Source: Saprospiraceae bacterium UBA7687 (GTDB taxonomy: Bacteria; Bacteroidota; Bacteroidia; Chitinophagales; Saprospiraceae). Taken from it: a DNA stretch of 58,222 nucleotides. Below the pieces are notes generated by a model, which worked only from the letters and a program-made list of their open reading frames with translations, ran no database searches and was not told the origin of the DNA. The first letter of the stretch is position 1, and each line of letters begins with the position of its first letter. Location: contig DLGT01000109.1 in NCBI GenBank assembly GCA_002482845.1, positions 1 to 58,222 on the forward strand, given 5' to 3'. Positions 34,863-43,523 of the stretch are shown in pieces. A program made the translations under genes and the position numbers.

Positions 34863-36212
34863 ATGTTTAATAAGATATTAATAGCCAATAGAGGCGAGAT
34901 AGCACTCAGAATCATCCGTACCTGTAAGGAAATGGGTATAAAAACAGTAGCTATTTATTCTAAAGCTGATGCTGAGAGTCTTCACGTAAGGTTTGCAGAT
35001 GAGGCAGTTTGTATTGGACCTGCTGCATCTTCTGAGTCATATCTCAATATTCCACGGATTATGGCAGCTGTTGAAATCACAAACTCTGATGCCATCCACC
35101 CGGGATATGGGTTTTTGGCTGAGAATGCAGGATTTGCTGAGATTTGCAGACAGTCAGGTGTGAAATTTATAGGGCCTACACCCGAGATGATCAATAAAAT
35201 GGGTGATAAGGTTACGGCAAAAGAAACCATGATCAAAGCAGGCGTACCTGTTGTACCTGGTTCAGATGGACTACTCAAAGATGTAAAACAAGGAATAAAA
35301 ATAGCAAACTCTATTGGTTACCCCGTTATCCTTAAAGCAACAGCTGGTGGTGGAGGTAAGGGTATGCGTATTGTTACAAAAGACGATGAGTTCGAAGATG
35401 CATGGCATAGTGCAAGAAAAGAAGCCAAAGCATCTTTTACAAATGATGGTATCTACGTAGAAAAATATGTGGAAGAACCACGTCATATTGAGTTCCAAAT
35501 TATTGGTGACCAACACGGTAATGTCATACATCTTTCAGAAAGAGATTGTTCTATACAAAGAAGGCATCAGAAATTGGTAGAAGAGAGTCCTTCTCCATTT
35601 ATGACACCTGAACTCAGAGAAGAAATGGGTAATGCTGCTGTAAAAGCGGGTAAATCCATCAATTATGAAGGTGTAGGTACCATAGAATTTCTGGTAGACA
35701 AGCATAGAAACTTCTATTTCATGGAGATGAATACTAGAATTCAGGTAGAACATCCTGTGACAGAAGAAGTTATAGACCACGATCTTATCAAAGAACAAAT
35801 CAAAGTAGCAGCGGGTATCGCTATTACTGGCAAAAATTATTATCCGACCATGCATGCGATGGAATGTCGTATTAATGCAGAAGATGTCATGAATAATTTT
35901 AGACCTAGCCCAGGTAAGATAACTTCTTTCCACAGTCCCAAAGGTCATGGTGTACGTGTAGACACACACGTATATGCAGGTTACTCTGTACCACCATATT
36001 ATGACTCTATGATTGCAAAATTGATCTGTAGAGCGCAGACAAGAGAAGATTGTATTAAAAAAATGCAGCGCGCATTAGACGAATTCATCATTGAAGGTAT
36101 TAAAACAACAGTTCCTTTCCACAAGGCATTGATGAAAAATGAAGCATTCAGAGCAGGTGATTTTAACACTGGCTTTATGAATACGTTCGATATGAATGAT
36201 TGTAATGAATAA
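34863..36212 (+). CDS. accC: biotin carboxylase subunit of acetyl-CoA carboxylase
   Basis: This ATP-grasp enzyme carboxylates the biotin on AccB. The 449 residues match the family. The N-terminal domain starts MFNKILIANRGEIALRIIRTC. The glycine-rich ATP loop is KATAGGGGKGMRI, and MEMNTRIQVEHPVTEEV marks the active site. The RRHQKLVEESPSP segment is also typical. It is followed by an ABC exporter gene after 22 bases. Carboxyltransferase genes (accA/accD) are not in this window. Confidence 0.97.
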   Translation: MFNKILIANRGEIALRIIRTCKEMGIKTVAIYSKADAESLHVRFADEAVCIGPAASSESYLNIPRIMAAVEITNSDAIHPGYGFLAENAGFAEICRQSGVKFIGPTPEMINKMGDKVTAKETMIKAGVPVVPGSDGLLKDVKQGIKIANSIGYPVILKATAGGGGKGMRIVTKDDEFEDAWHSARKEAKASFTNDGIYVEKYVEEPRHIEFQIIGDQHGNVIHLSERDCSIQRRHQKLVEESPSPFMTPELREEMGNAAVKAGKSINYEGVGTIEFLVDKHRNFYFMEMNTRIQVEHPVTEEVIDHDLIKEQIKVAAGIAITGKNYYPTMHAMECRINAEDVMNNFRPSPGKITSFHSPKGHGVRVDTHVYAGYSVPPYYDSMIAKLICRAQTREDCIKKMQRALDEFIIEGIKTTVPFHKALMKNEAFRAGDFNTGFMNTFDMNDCNE

Positions 36213-36234
36213 TGATCCACTAAAAACAAATTAA

Positions 36235-38046
36235 ATGAAGGGATTATGGCGATTGCTGTCCCGGATCAAGGAATATAAACGAAGCTTCATACTAAGCATC
36301 ATTTCTAATATTCTTCTGTCCATATTTACGGTCATCAGCATCCCGTTATTGATTCCCTTTTTTTCGATGTTGTTTGATAGGGTAGACGATATACCTGTCA
36401 AGCCGACGGAATTTGCCCTTAATAATGATTGGATTAAGTATTATATTTCCACCTTGATTAATACACAAGGCAGAGAGACAGCTTTGTTGTGGGTTTGTAT
36501 AACCCTCATCTTTGTCTTTTTTTGTAAGAACATTTTCAGGTATGGTGCACTATATTTTATTGCTCCACTGAGATATGGGATTATCTATGACCTGCGCAAA
36601 CAGCTTTACCAAAAGTTTTTAGAACTTCCACTTTCATTTTATTCTAATGAAAGAAAAGGTGTACTTCTCTCTAGCATGACTTCAGATGTTCAAGAGATTG
36701 AATGGTCGATATTAAATGTAGTAGAAGCTGTGTTTAAAGCACCGATCATCATGTTGGGAAGTATTTTTTTTATGTTCTACATTAGCCCTTCCTTAACACT
36801 TTTTGTATTTGTGCTGGTGGTAGTAGCTGGTGCCATCATTGGAAGGGTAGTATCTCAACTCAAACAAGAGTCTGTCAATGTGCAGGACTCTATAGCTAAC
36901 CTTACGGCTCAAGTAGATGAAACACTGGGAGGTATGCGCATTATCAAAGGCTTTAATGCGGAAAAATACAACGTCACAAAATTTGATAAAGAAAATAATT
37001 TTTTTAGAAACACTTTGATCAAAGTAATAAATAGAAGGGACCTAGCTTCACCTGTTTCTGAATTTTTGGGAGTGACCGTCGTCACCATTCTTATGTGGTA
37101 TGGATCGAGTTTGGTTTTTAAAAATGAACTAGATCCTGAAACATTTTTTGCGTTTGTTTTTGCATTTTACCAAGTCATAGAACCTGCAAAATCATTTTCT
37201 AATGCATATTTTAATATTCAGAAAGGTCTCGCCGCCATGGATCGGATAGACCGTATCATGATGACGCACAATGAAATCTTAACCAAACCAAATGCATTAA
37301 TAAAGAGTGGTTTTGATGATAAGATCATTTTTAATGATGTATCGTTTCAATATAAAGATACGGAGTTACAAGCATTAGATCACGTATCCGTGCAAGTTAC
37401 AAAAGGTCAAATAGTCGCATTAGTTGGATCATCAGGCGCAGGCAAGTCCACCTTTGTGGACTTACTTCCCAGATTTTATGACGTGACATCAGGTAGTATC
37501 ACTATAGATGGTTTAGACTTGCGAGACCTTGACTTAACATCTCTACGAAGTATGTATGGTATTGTTAGCCAAGACGCCATTTTATTTAATGATACCATTG
37601 GAAACAATATAAGATTTGGCGCGGAGACCTACACTGATGAAGATGTAAAAAAAGCAGCCATCATTGCCAATGCTAATGATTTCATTTCTGCTTTACCTGA
37701 TGGATATGCTACCAATATTGGAGACAGAGGATTAAAATTGAGTGGTGGACAAAGACAACGGTTGACAATTGCAAGAGCAATATTGAGAAATCCACCCATT
37801 TTAATATTGGATGAAGCGACTTCTGCTTTGGACTCTGAGTCTGAAAAATTAGTTCAGGAAGCACTTCATAAAGTTATGCAAAACAGAACTTCTGTTATCG
37901 TAGCACATAGACTTAGTACTATTCAAAATGCAGATCTCATTTTAGTACTTGAAAACGGTCGAATCATCCAATCTGGCACACACACCGAACTTCTAGAATC
38001 TGACGGAGCTTACAAAAAGTTTGTAGAAATGCAATCATTTGCTTAA
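36235..38046 (+). CDS. ABC exporter, MsbA-like half transporter
   Basis: A 603-residue type IV ABC half transporter with six transmembrane helices in residues about 15-320 and a nucleotide-binding domain after about 355. Walker A is GSSGAGKST (398-406, Lys404), the signature LSGGQRQR begins at 502, and Walker B is ILILDEATSALD. The Q-loop is SQDAILFN. By sequence it is like MsbA, the lipid A flippase, and Bacteroidota carry several such genes, so lipid export is likely but not proven. It begins 22 bases after accC, and its stop lies 4 bases before galK, which suggests cotranscription. Confidence 0.92.
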   Translation: MKGLWRLLSRIKEYKRSFILSIISNILLSIFTVISIPLLIPFFSMLFDRVDDIPVKPTEFALNNDWIKYYISTLINTQGRETALLWVCITLIFVFFCKNIFRYGALYFIAPLRYGIIYDLRKQLYQKFLELPLSFYSNERKGVLLSSMTSDVQEIEWSILNVVEAVFKAPIIMLGSIFFMFYISPSLTLFVFVLVVVAGAIIGRVVSQLKQESVNVQDSIANLTAQVDETLGGMRIIKGFNAEKYNVTKFDKENNFFRNTLIKVINRRDLASPVSEFLGVTVVTILMWYGSSLVFKNELDPETFFAFVFAFYQVIEPAKSFSNAYFNIQKGLAAMDRIDRIMMTHNEILTKPNALIKSGFDDKIIFNDVSFQYKDTELQALDHVSVQVTKGQIVALVGSSGAGKSTFVDLLPRFYDVTSGSITIDGLDLRDLDLTSLRSMYGIVSQDAILFNDTIGNNIRFGAETYTDEDVKKAAIIANANDFISALPDGYATNIGDRGLKLSGGQRQRLTIARAILRNPPILILDEATSALDSESEKLVQEALHKVMQNRTSVIVAHRLSTIQNADLILVLENGRIIQSGTHTELLESDGAYKKFVEMQSFA

Positions 38047-38050
38047 AAGT

Positions 38051-39211
38051 ATGGAATCAAGCGAAAATATAAAATACAAAATAGAACAAGATTTTATAGT
38101 GAATTTTGGTACATATGATGTTTTGTTATTTGCCCCTGGAAGAGCAAACATCATTGGTGAACATACTGATTATAACGAAGGCTTTGTCCTTCCCTTTGCC
38201 ATCAGCCAAGGTATATATTTTTATGCATCAAAGGCACAAAATTCAACTGCAAAAATCATTGCAGCAGACATTCAAGAGACTTCAACTTTTGATTTGAAAG
38301 AAGATCATGTTGCAAAATATGGTTGGGAAAAGTTTGTTTTTCAAGTAATTGAAGCATTAGGAAGAGAGAAGATTTCAGGTTTTAATTTAGTTTTTGGCGG
38401 TGATTTACCTATTGGTGGCGGTATATCTTCTTCTTCAGCCCTTACATGTGGCCTTGTATCTTTAATGAATGATTTATTTGATCTTGGTTTAACTAAAGAT
38501 GATATCGTTCGGAAGTCTGTAGAAGCTGAACGTGGTTATGGTGTCAGAGGCGGTATTATGGATCAGTTTACGATCGTAAATGCCATAAAAGATTATGCTA
38601 TCTTACTTGATTGTAGGGACAATTCATATTTACAAATCCCTTTACATCTTAGCAATCACAGCTTTTATCTTTTTAATACCAATGTAAAACACAATTTATT
38701 ACACACAGATTACAATAATAGAAGGGCTGAATGTGAAAAAGCTGTAGAGATTATTGCTAAATCATATCGACCTATATCTTCATTACGAGACCTAGATATT
38801 TCTGATATTACTCAAATTAAAAATATCTTAGATAAGAAACTTTTCCGAAGAGCTAGTTTTGTCATCAAAGAAAATCAGCGCGTAATGGATGCAAAACAAG
38901 CACTCTTAGACGATGATTTAATAACTTTGGGTAAGTTATTGTCAGCATCCCATGAAGGATTGTCTCATGATTATGAAGTAAGTTGTCAGGAGTTGGATTG
39001 GCTAGTTACTATGTCTTCAGAAAATGAAAACATACTTGGTGCAAGAATGATGGGAGGCGGATTCGGTGGTTGCACAATCAATCTGGTAAAAGGCCCACTT
39101 GACCAATACTGGATGGATGAGATTTCTCAAATGTATAAATTGAACTTTGGCATTGATATGACTATATTACCTATCCAAAGTGGTGATGGTATACAATTGT
39201 ATCAATCATAG
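38051..39211 (+). CDS. galK: galactokinase
   Basis: GalK phosphorylates galactose with ATP, the first Leloir step. The ATG at 38051 is preferred over the TTG at 38039 (which overlaps the exporter) and gives 386 residues. The galactokinase signature PGRANIIGEHTDYNEG lies at 29-44, motif 2 is GGGISSSSAL and motif 3 is GARMMGGGFGGC. The catalytic Asp is in GGIMDQF. It is the last gene of the run starting at fabH. No other gal gene is in the window, so its cotranscription with a lipid exporter has no evident functional reason. A 750-base gene-free stretch follows. Confidence 0.95.
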   Translation: MESSENIKYKIEQDFIVNFGTYDVLLFAPGRANIIGEHTDYNEGFVLPFAISQGIYFYASKAQNSTAKIIAADIQETSTFDLKEDHVAKYGWEKFVFQVIEALGREKISGFNLVFGGDLPIGGGISSSSALTCGLVSLMNDLFDLGLTKDDIVRKSVEAERGYGVRGGIMDQFTIVNAIKDYAILLDCRDNSYLQIPLHLSNHSFYLFNTNVKHNLLHTDYNNRRAECEKAVEIIAKSYRPISSLRDLDISDITQIKNILDKKLFRRASFVIKENQRVMDAKQALLDDDLITLGKLLSASHEGLSHDYEVSCQELDWLVTMSSENENILGARMMGGGFGGCTINLVKGPLDQYWMDEISQMYKLNFGIDMTILPIQSGDGIQLYQS

Positions 39212-39538
39212 GTCATTTACTCAGCTTATTTTTCAAAGGATCTATTGTGATTCACATACAATATCAAAAATAGACAATCATATAATGCGACACTAATTCT
39301 GCATTGGTAATTCCGTATTTCCAAAAATTATGCAAGTTTGTAACTTGTACTTTAATCCATTATTAATGCTCTTTTTGCCTTATTGACAAATAGATATTTC
39401 CTTGAAAATTCCTTCAAGATCCTTTTATTAATTGATCTAAAAAGCCTATCTTTATACCCTTCTATTATAGCTTTGTATCTTGTACAAATTCTGGTCATTT
39501 ACGCATAAATTCTACCATTTTTCAAGAAAATCACAATA

Positions 39539-39604
39539 AGGTTGTCCCGAGGTTGTCCCGACCTTGTGCCGAGGTTGGCTCGACTTTGGCCCGACCATAC
39601 TCCG
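39539..39604. repeat. six degenerate 11-bp tandem units
   Basis: Units start at 39539, 39550, 39561, 39572, 39583 and 39594. The first two are both AGGTTGTCCCG. The next are ACCTTGTGCCG, AGGTTGGCTCG, ACTTTGGCCCG and ACCATACTCCG. Every unit keeps A at the first base and CG at the end, and alternating AG/AC starts recall two-turn symmetry. Confidence 0.75.
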
Positions 39605-39807
39605 TAGACGCTAGCCTGATGTTCCATATACGCTCCCACTGTGTACCCATGGCGCTCCCAGGATGCAAGCACTAAATTGGCATCAAATAAAGACTTTACA
39701 AGATTCTTAATGAACCGATTATACCAAGGAACTATATCACTTTGCCAATAGGAATATACGTTTCATTTTACATCCCTTTCATATGTTAATAAATTATTAA
39801 ATATCTT

Positions 39808-39835
39808 TTTGTTAGTACAAAAAGATTTACCTTTG
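39808..39835 (+). promoter_or_regulatory. promoter of the 39962 lipoprotein gene
   Basis: TTTG at 39808-39811 and an exact TACCTTTG at 39828-39835, spaced by 16 bases (slightly short). The start is predicted near 39842, so the leader is about 120 bases. Confidence 0.6.
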
Positions 39836-39898
39836 TTTTGTATTTATCTATTTTCTGCTGACAAACCCCAATTTGTTTGATATTATTTAAATTGCAAC

Positions 39899-39935
39899 GT
39901 CCATTTTGGACAACCTGAATTCAAAACATTTCAGG
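39899..39935 (+). other. two hairpins in the 5' leader of the 39962 gene
   Basis: GTCCA (39899-39903) pairs with TGGAC (39907-39911). CCTGAA (39914-39919) pairs with TTCAGG (39930-39935). They lie 26-62 bases before the ATG. No T-run follows, so they may act on translation or mRNA stability rather than termination. Confidence 0.45.
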
Positions 39936-39961
39936 ATAAACCTTACTAATTTTTAATTTTT

Positions 39962-40870
39962 ATGAAATCATTAAATTTTTTCAGATTTGTATTTGTATTT
40001 GTGGCATTCAGTTTGTTTTTCACATCATGTGGAGACGATACTAGTATTATTGATACCGACCAAGATCCTACTTTAGAGATTGTTTCTACAGATACTACGG
40101 TATCATCTGATGTTACTTTGAAAGTAAACCAAGATTTTGTAGTTCAATTAAAAGGGGCAAAAACGGACAATCCGCTAAGAATAATTACTGTTCAAGAAGC
40201 GGGTGTTAATATCCCATTAAACAGATTATCACTAAATGCTAACCCAGCTTTATTGACTGGTACTGATGTTGAAAGTTTTAATACTTATTTTATTGGTATT
40301 AGAGCGCATTCAGACGTATCTACAAAAACATATAGCTTCATCTTAGAAGATACTAAGGGTAATAAAACAACTAAGTCTTTTGCTGTAACTACTGTTGCTT
40401 TGACAGAAATAGATGATGTCTTAGAAGGTGTATTGTTTAATCAAAGTGGGCCGATTAATACAGGAGGTCTTGACTTGGATACTGGTAATGGAACAAGTTC
40501 AACAAATGTAAATTCAGAATTACGTGATATGGGGATTAATGGTAATTCTGGTCCTACCAACTGGTTACAACAGATCTCTGGAATTAATGGAACAGAAGTT
40601 AAATATATCAAAAAGAATGAAAATGGAGTATCTGAATTGTTTACTTTTGATGCGATCAAATACAAAGAGGAAATAGCAAGTTTATGGGGTAATGGAGTAG
40701 CATTCACAGCAACAATTGGTGGGCTAAGTGTTAGTAACAAGATTGTAAAAGGTGATATACTAATTGTTAAAAGAGGTGACAAATATTATTTAATAAATAT
40801 TAAAGACATTATTATCACTCCTGTTTTAGGTGATAATGATGATAACTACGTTTTAGATATCAAAAAGTAA
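39962..40870 (+). CDS. surface lipoprotein with Ig-like body, unknown function
   Basis: A 302-residue lipoprotein with lipobox FFTSC (Cys23) followed by GDDTS, an acidic stretch like the export signals seen in Bacteroidota surface lipoproteins. Residues about 35-150 alternate beta strands ending in TYSFILEDTKGNKTTKSFAV, an Ig-like (DUF4625-type) pattern. The second half (about 155-302) has no recognised fold, but repeats segments such as LQQISGINGTEVKYIKKN. It is preceded by a 120-base structured leader and closed by a long terminator, so it is a single-gene unit. A role in surface binding is only a guess. Confidence 0.8.
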   Translation: MKSLNFFRFVFVFVAFSLFFTSCGDDTSIIDTDQDPTLEIVSTDTTVSSDVTLKVNQDFVVQLKGAKTDNPLRIITVQEAGVNIPLNRLSLNANPALLTGTDVESFNTYFIGIRAHSDVSTKTYSFILEDTKGNKTTKSFAVTTVALTEIDDVLEGVLFNQSGPINTGGLDLDTGNGTSSTNVNSELRDMGINGNSGPTNWLQQISGINGTEVKYIKKNENGVSELFTFDAIKYKEEIASLWGNGVAFTATIGGLSVSNKIVKGDILIVKRGDKYYLINIKDIIITPVLGDNDDNYVLDIKK

Positions 40871-40911
40871 TTTAACGTTTTAAGTATTCTCTTTAGAGAA
40901 TCTTTATAGTG

Positions 40912-40955
40912 AAAGAGCCTATGGTCAATAAATTGATCATAGGCTCTTTACGTTT
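40912..40955 (+). terminator. strong intrinsic terminator of the 39962 gene
   Basis: A 17-bp stem (40912-40928 with 40933-40949) with one G-U pair and a four-base loop, then T-rich text. A smaller hairpin ATTCTC/GAGAAT lies just upstream (40886-40901). Confidence 0.85.
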
Positions 40956-41012
40956 CTACAACTATAATCGAAATACCACTTCATTTTCACTAAATCATTA
41001 TTTTAGAGAAAC

Positions 41013-41050
41013 AAAAAAGCCCTAATATTCAACAAGAACACTAGGACTTT
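41013..41050 (-). terminator. terminator for the 51-residue membrane protein gene
   Basis: On the minus strand AAAGTCCTA (41050-41042) pairs with TAGGGCTTT (41024-41016), with one U-G, followed by Ts. The plus strand also has a T-run, so it may be bidirectional. Confidence 0.7.
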
Positions 41051-41075
41051 TTTTATTATTTATTGTTTTAGAGTA

Positions 41076-41231
41076 TTACATCCACTTCATCGCTTTGATA
41101 AAATATGTCAATAGTGGTGGTAACATTACCCAAAACCATTCTGGCTTTATCATAAGGAAAGCTACTGTACCTGCCAAAGATAAAATCGTGTATATCCAAT
41201 ATAATCTGACTGATTCTGTCGATGATGTCAT
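41076..41231 (-). CDS. small two-helix membrane protein
   Basis: The ATG at 41231 gives a 51-residue protein MTSSTESVRLYWIYTILSLA and onward. It has two hydrophobic segments, about 9-28 and 31-47, and a short positively charged end (KAMKWM). The upstream ATG at 41303 is not used here because a good TACTTTTG box (41281 to 41274) lies between the two. A terminator follows on the same strand, which supports a real short gene. It is divergent from the mevalonate kinase gene. No family is recognised. Confidence 0.6.
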   Translation of the reverse strand: MTSSTESVRLYWIYTILSLAGTVAFLMIKPEWFWVMLPPLLTYFIKAMKWM

Positions 41232-41240
41232 ATCGTTTCT

Positions 41241-41248
41241 TATTTTTG
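41241..41248 (+). promoter_or_regulatory. -7 box for the mevalonate kinase gene
   Basis: TATTTTTG matches TAnnTTTG, 76 bases before the ATG at 41324. It lies 26 bp to the left of the opposing box 41274-41281, so the two transcripts overlap at their 5' ends. Confidence 0.45.
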
Positions 41249-41273
41249 TTTCTTTAAATGAAAATTTACAAGG

Positions 41274-41281
41274 CAAAAGTA
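41274..41281 (-). promoter_or_regulatory. -7 box for the small membrane protein gene
   Basis: Reading leftward, TACTTTTG (41281 to 41274). It fixes the start of the leftward gene at 41231. A TTTTTG lies 23 bases upstream, slightly too far. Confidence 0.5.
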
Positions 41282-41323
41282 AGTCTTTCATCACAGATAT
41301 CATACAAAAATGTCACAACTTTG

Positions 41324-42199
41324 ATGCAAATCAGTAATTTTTTTTATTCTAAATTACTTCTCTACGGAGAATATACAGTTACCTTGGGTTCTGGTGCATT
41401 GGCTATGCCATTTTCAGGCTTTGCAGGGTCATGGGTTTTTAATGATACTTCAGATGTAAATGTAGAAGGTCTTCATCGATTAGCGACTTTTCTGAGAAAT
41501 GATGCAGATCTTAGTAACATGTATGATACCAAAAGATTCATGCACGGTATTGAAAATGGACTTAAGTTTGTTTCTGATATTCCCACAGGTTATGGCTTGG
41601 GAAGTAGTGGAGCATTAATTGCGGCTTTTTATGATAGATATTGTAATACACCTACTAAAGATTTAGTGCAATTAAAATCTATCCTAGGCGCTACTGAAAG
41701 TGCTTTTCATGGAGCGAGTTCGGGATTAGATCCACTTGTTTCTTACCTTAATAGGGGTATTCTGATAGACGAGTCAGGAGTTATTGAGTTGATAGATTTG
41801 GATATTAATGACTACGGATATTTTTTGATCGATACAGGTATTTCGAGACAAACAGAGCATTATGTGGACATTTTTAGACAGAAATTAAGACAATCAGATG
41901 TTTTTGCAGGTGCAGTAAGACAAATATCGGAAGAAAACAAAAAAGCTATCAATGCATGTATCGTGCATGACAAAGATACATTATGGCAGTCTACAAAAAA
42001 TATAAGTAAATTGCAAATCCGCCATTTTGAAGAGATGATTCCTCCACAATTTATGGAATTATGGTTTCAAGGTTTACAAAGTGAAACATATACATTGAAA
42101 CTTTGTGGTGCAGGTGGTGGTGGAATGATTCTAGGTATGTGGGCTGATAGTAACTTTAAGATAGATTTTGGGTCAGATATCAAAACTATCAGTATCTAA
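41324..42199 (+). CDS. mvk: GHMP kinase, mevalonate kinase-like
   Basis: This GHMP-family kinase most likely phosphorylates mevalonate. The ATG at 41324 gives 291 residues starting MQISNFFYSKLLLYGEYTVT, which is the usual first strand and LxxxGEYxV motif. The glycine-rich ATP loop is PTGYGLGSSGAL at 87-98, and HGASSGLDPLVSY at 129-141 matches the catalytic HGxxSGxDP motif (Asp136). The third motif is KLCGAGGGGMIL. The gene is slightly short for mevalonate kinase, so phosphomevalonate or other GHMP activity cannot be ruled out. With mvaD at 1418 it supports a mevalonate route. It stands alone. Confidence 0.85.
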   Translation: MQISNFFYSKLLLYGEYTVTLGSGALAMPFSGFAGSWVFNDTSDVNVEGLHRLATFLRNDADLSNMYDTKRFMHGIENGLKFVSDIPTGYGLGSSGALIAAFYDRYCNTPTKDLVQLKSILGATESAFHGASSGLDPLVSYLNRGILIDESGVIELIDLDINDYGYFLIDTGISRQTEHYVDIFRQKLRQSDVFAGAVRQISEENKKAINACIVHDKDTLWQSTKNISKLQIRHFEEMIPPQFMELWFQGLQSETYTLKLCGAGGGGMILGMWADSNFKIDFGSDIKTISI

Positions 42200-42274
42200 A
42201 AAGCAACAAATACTTGAGATCAATCGTTTTAATAGTAATTAACTAATTTCTTAGTTCTTTAAAACGCATAATAA

Positions 42275-42646
42275 ATGAATGCATTAAAAGTATTGTCACT
42301 ATTTCTAATACTTTCGTTAGGAATGGTTTCTTGTGGTAAAGATGAAGAACCTGTGGATAGTACTCCGCCAGTCATTACCATCACCGCTCCAGCTGAAGGT
42401 TCTGTCTTAATCAAGGGTAATTCATACCCCATTGTAGGTACGGTTACAGATGACGAAGAACTGGCAGAAATCGATGGCGGCAGTTTTAAAATCACCACAT
42501 TTGACTCCAAAACTAGTCATGTCTTAACAAATATTAGTTTGCCAATTGATGCAAATGCGCCATCAGGTGGTGCAACATTTACAGTGACTGCAACGGACAA
42601 AGCAGGTAATAAATCGACCAAAACAGTAGCTTTCACCATACAATAA
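42275..42646 (+). CDS. small Ig-like lipoprotein
   Basis: A 123-residue lipoprotein with lipobox GMVSC (Cys20) followed by GKDEEPVD. The mature part is one Ig-like (DUF4625-like) domain: PPVITITAPAEGSVLIKGNS opens it, and GATFTVTATDKAGNKSTKTVAFTI closes it, the pattern of bacterial Ig-like domains that end in a T-D-x-A-G-N turn. It resembles the first half of the 39962 protein, so the two may be distant relatives. A strong terminator follows and cysQ starts after it. No signal points to a ligand. Confidence 0.85.
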   Translation: MNALKVLSLFLILSLGMVSCGKDEEPVDSTPPVITITAPAEGSVLIKGNSYPIVGTVTDDEELAEIDGGSFKITTFDSKTSHVLTNISLPIDANAPSGGATFTVTATDKAGNKSTKTVAFTIQ

Positions 42647-42674
42647 GTTAGAAATAAAAATTGGATGTCTAGCA

Positions 42675-42722
42675 GGGAAGCGTCGATCAAATAATAACTT
42701 TGTCGACGCTTCCCTTTTTTAA
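42675..42722 (+). terminator. 12-bp-stem terminator before cysQ
   Basis: GGGAAGCGTCGA (42675-42686) pairs exactly with TCGACGCTTCCC (42703-42714), then TTTTTT. It ends only 12 bases before the cysQ ATG at 42733, so cysQ expression would need read-through or a promoter inside. Confidence 0.9.
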
Positions 42723-42732
42723 ATGTAATATA

Positions 42733-43515
42733 ATGATCACAGAAAAAGGAATAGAAGAGATTTTAAACATGCTACGCAAGGCAGGTGAAGTTATTTTGCG
42801 CTATTATAAAAACGATGAAGAATCCCTAGAAACACAACTCAAAACAGATAATACACCTGTGACCATCGCGGATACTGCGTCTAATGACATTATTTATAAT
42901 TTTCTCAAAACTTCCTACCCAGATATTCCCATTATTTCAGAAGAAACAGAAATAGATAGTTACGATATACGCAGCAAATGGGATTATGTATGGCTCATTG
43001 ATCCATTGGACGGAACTAAAGAGTTTCTAGATAAAACGGATGAGTTTGCTATCAATTTGGCTTTGGTAGGTCATGGAAAGTCAATATTAGGTTTTATATA
43101 TCTTCCCGTATTCGAGCGAATGTATTATGCAGTAAAAGATCAAGGAGCATTTGAAATAAAGAATGGTATTAAATCACAAATTTCAGCAAGCAGGTTTAAT
43201 CTTCAGCAAAAAGGTATTAAAGTAGTTTCTAGCAGGAGTTACATGGATATCAATACTAGTTCTTATATTGATGTTCTAGACGCTCCAGTGATGATCAAAC
43301 TAGGCAGCTCATTAAAATTTGTCAGCATAGCTAAAGGTGAGTCCGACTATTACCCACGTATGATTCACATTATGGAATGGGATACAGCAGCTGGCCAAAT
43401 CATCATAGAAGAAGCAGGTGGAAGTCTAGTCGATAGTCAGACAGGATTACCATTGGCGTACAATAAAAGTACCATGGTCAATCCTACTTTTATAGCTTCA
43501 GGAAAAATAATCTGA
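42733..43515 (+). CDS. cysQ: 3'(2'),5'-bisphosphate nucleotidase
   Basis: CysQ removes the 3' phosphate of PAP made during sulfate assimilation and relatives. The ATG at 42733 gives 260 residues. The inositol-monophosphatase fold signature is complete: EETEI with metal-binding Glu, DPLDGTKEFL (about 93-102) and EWDTAAGQIIIEEAGG (about 216-231). An upstream ATG at 42700 lies inside the terminator stem and is rejected. The GT2 gene follows after 8 bases, so the two are likely cotranscribed. Confidence 0.95.
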   Translation: MITEKGIEEILNMLRKAGEVILRYYKNDEESLETQLKTDNTPVTIADTASNDIIYNFLKTSYPDIPIISEETEIDSYDIRSKWDYVWLIDPLDGTKEFLDKTDEFAINLALVGHGKSILGFIYLPVFERMYYAVKDQGAFEIKNGIKSQISASRFNLQQKGIKVVSSRSYMDINTSSYIDVLDAPVMIKLGSSLKFVSIAKGESDYYPRMIHIMEWDTAAGQIIIEEAGGSLVDSQTGLPLAYNKSTMVNPTFIASGKII

Positions 43516-43523
43516 TAGTAAAG

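Larger units (their letters stand above)
39212..39961. other. 750-base gene-free stretch with an 11-bp degenerate tandem repeat
   Basis: No protein gene or RNA gene is seen. Features include a 6-bp inverted repeat CTTGAA/TTCAAG (39401-39418), the tandem repeat at 39539-39604, a GC-rich patch 39539-39670 unlike its surroundings, and a promoter with a 126-base structured leader (39808-39961) of the following lipoprotein gene. No terminator for galK was recognised. Confidence 0.6.

Noticed and set aside
39539..39604. CRISPR array
   Set aside because: The 11-bp units are too short, have no spacers between them and lie far from any cas gene.
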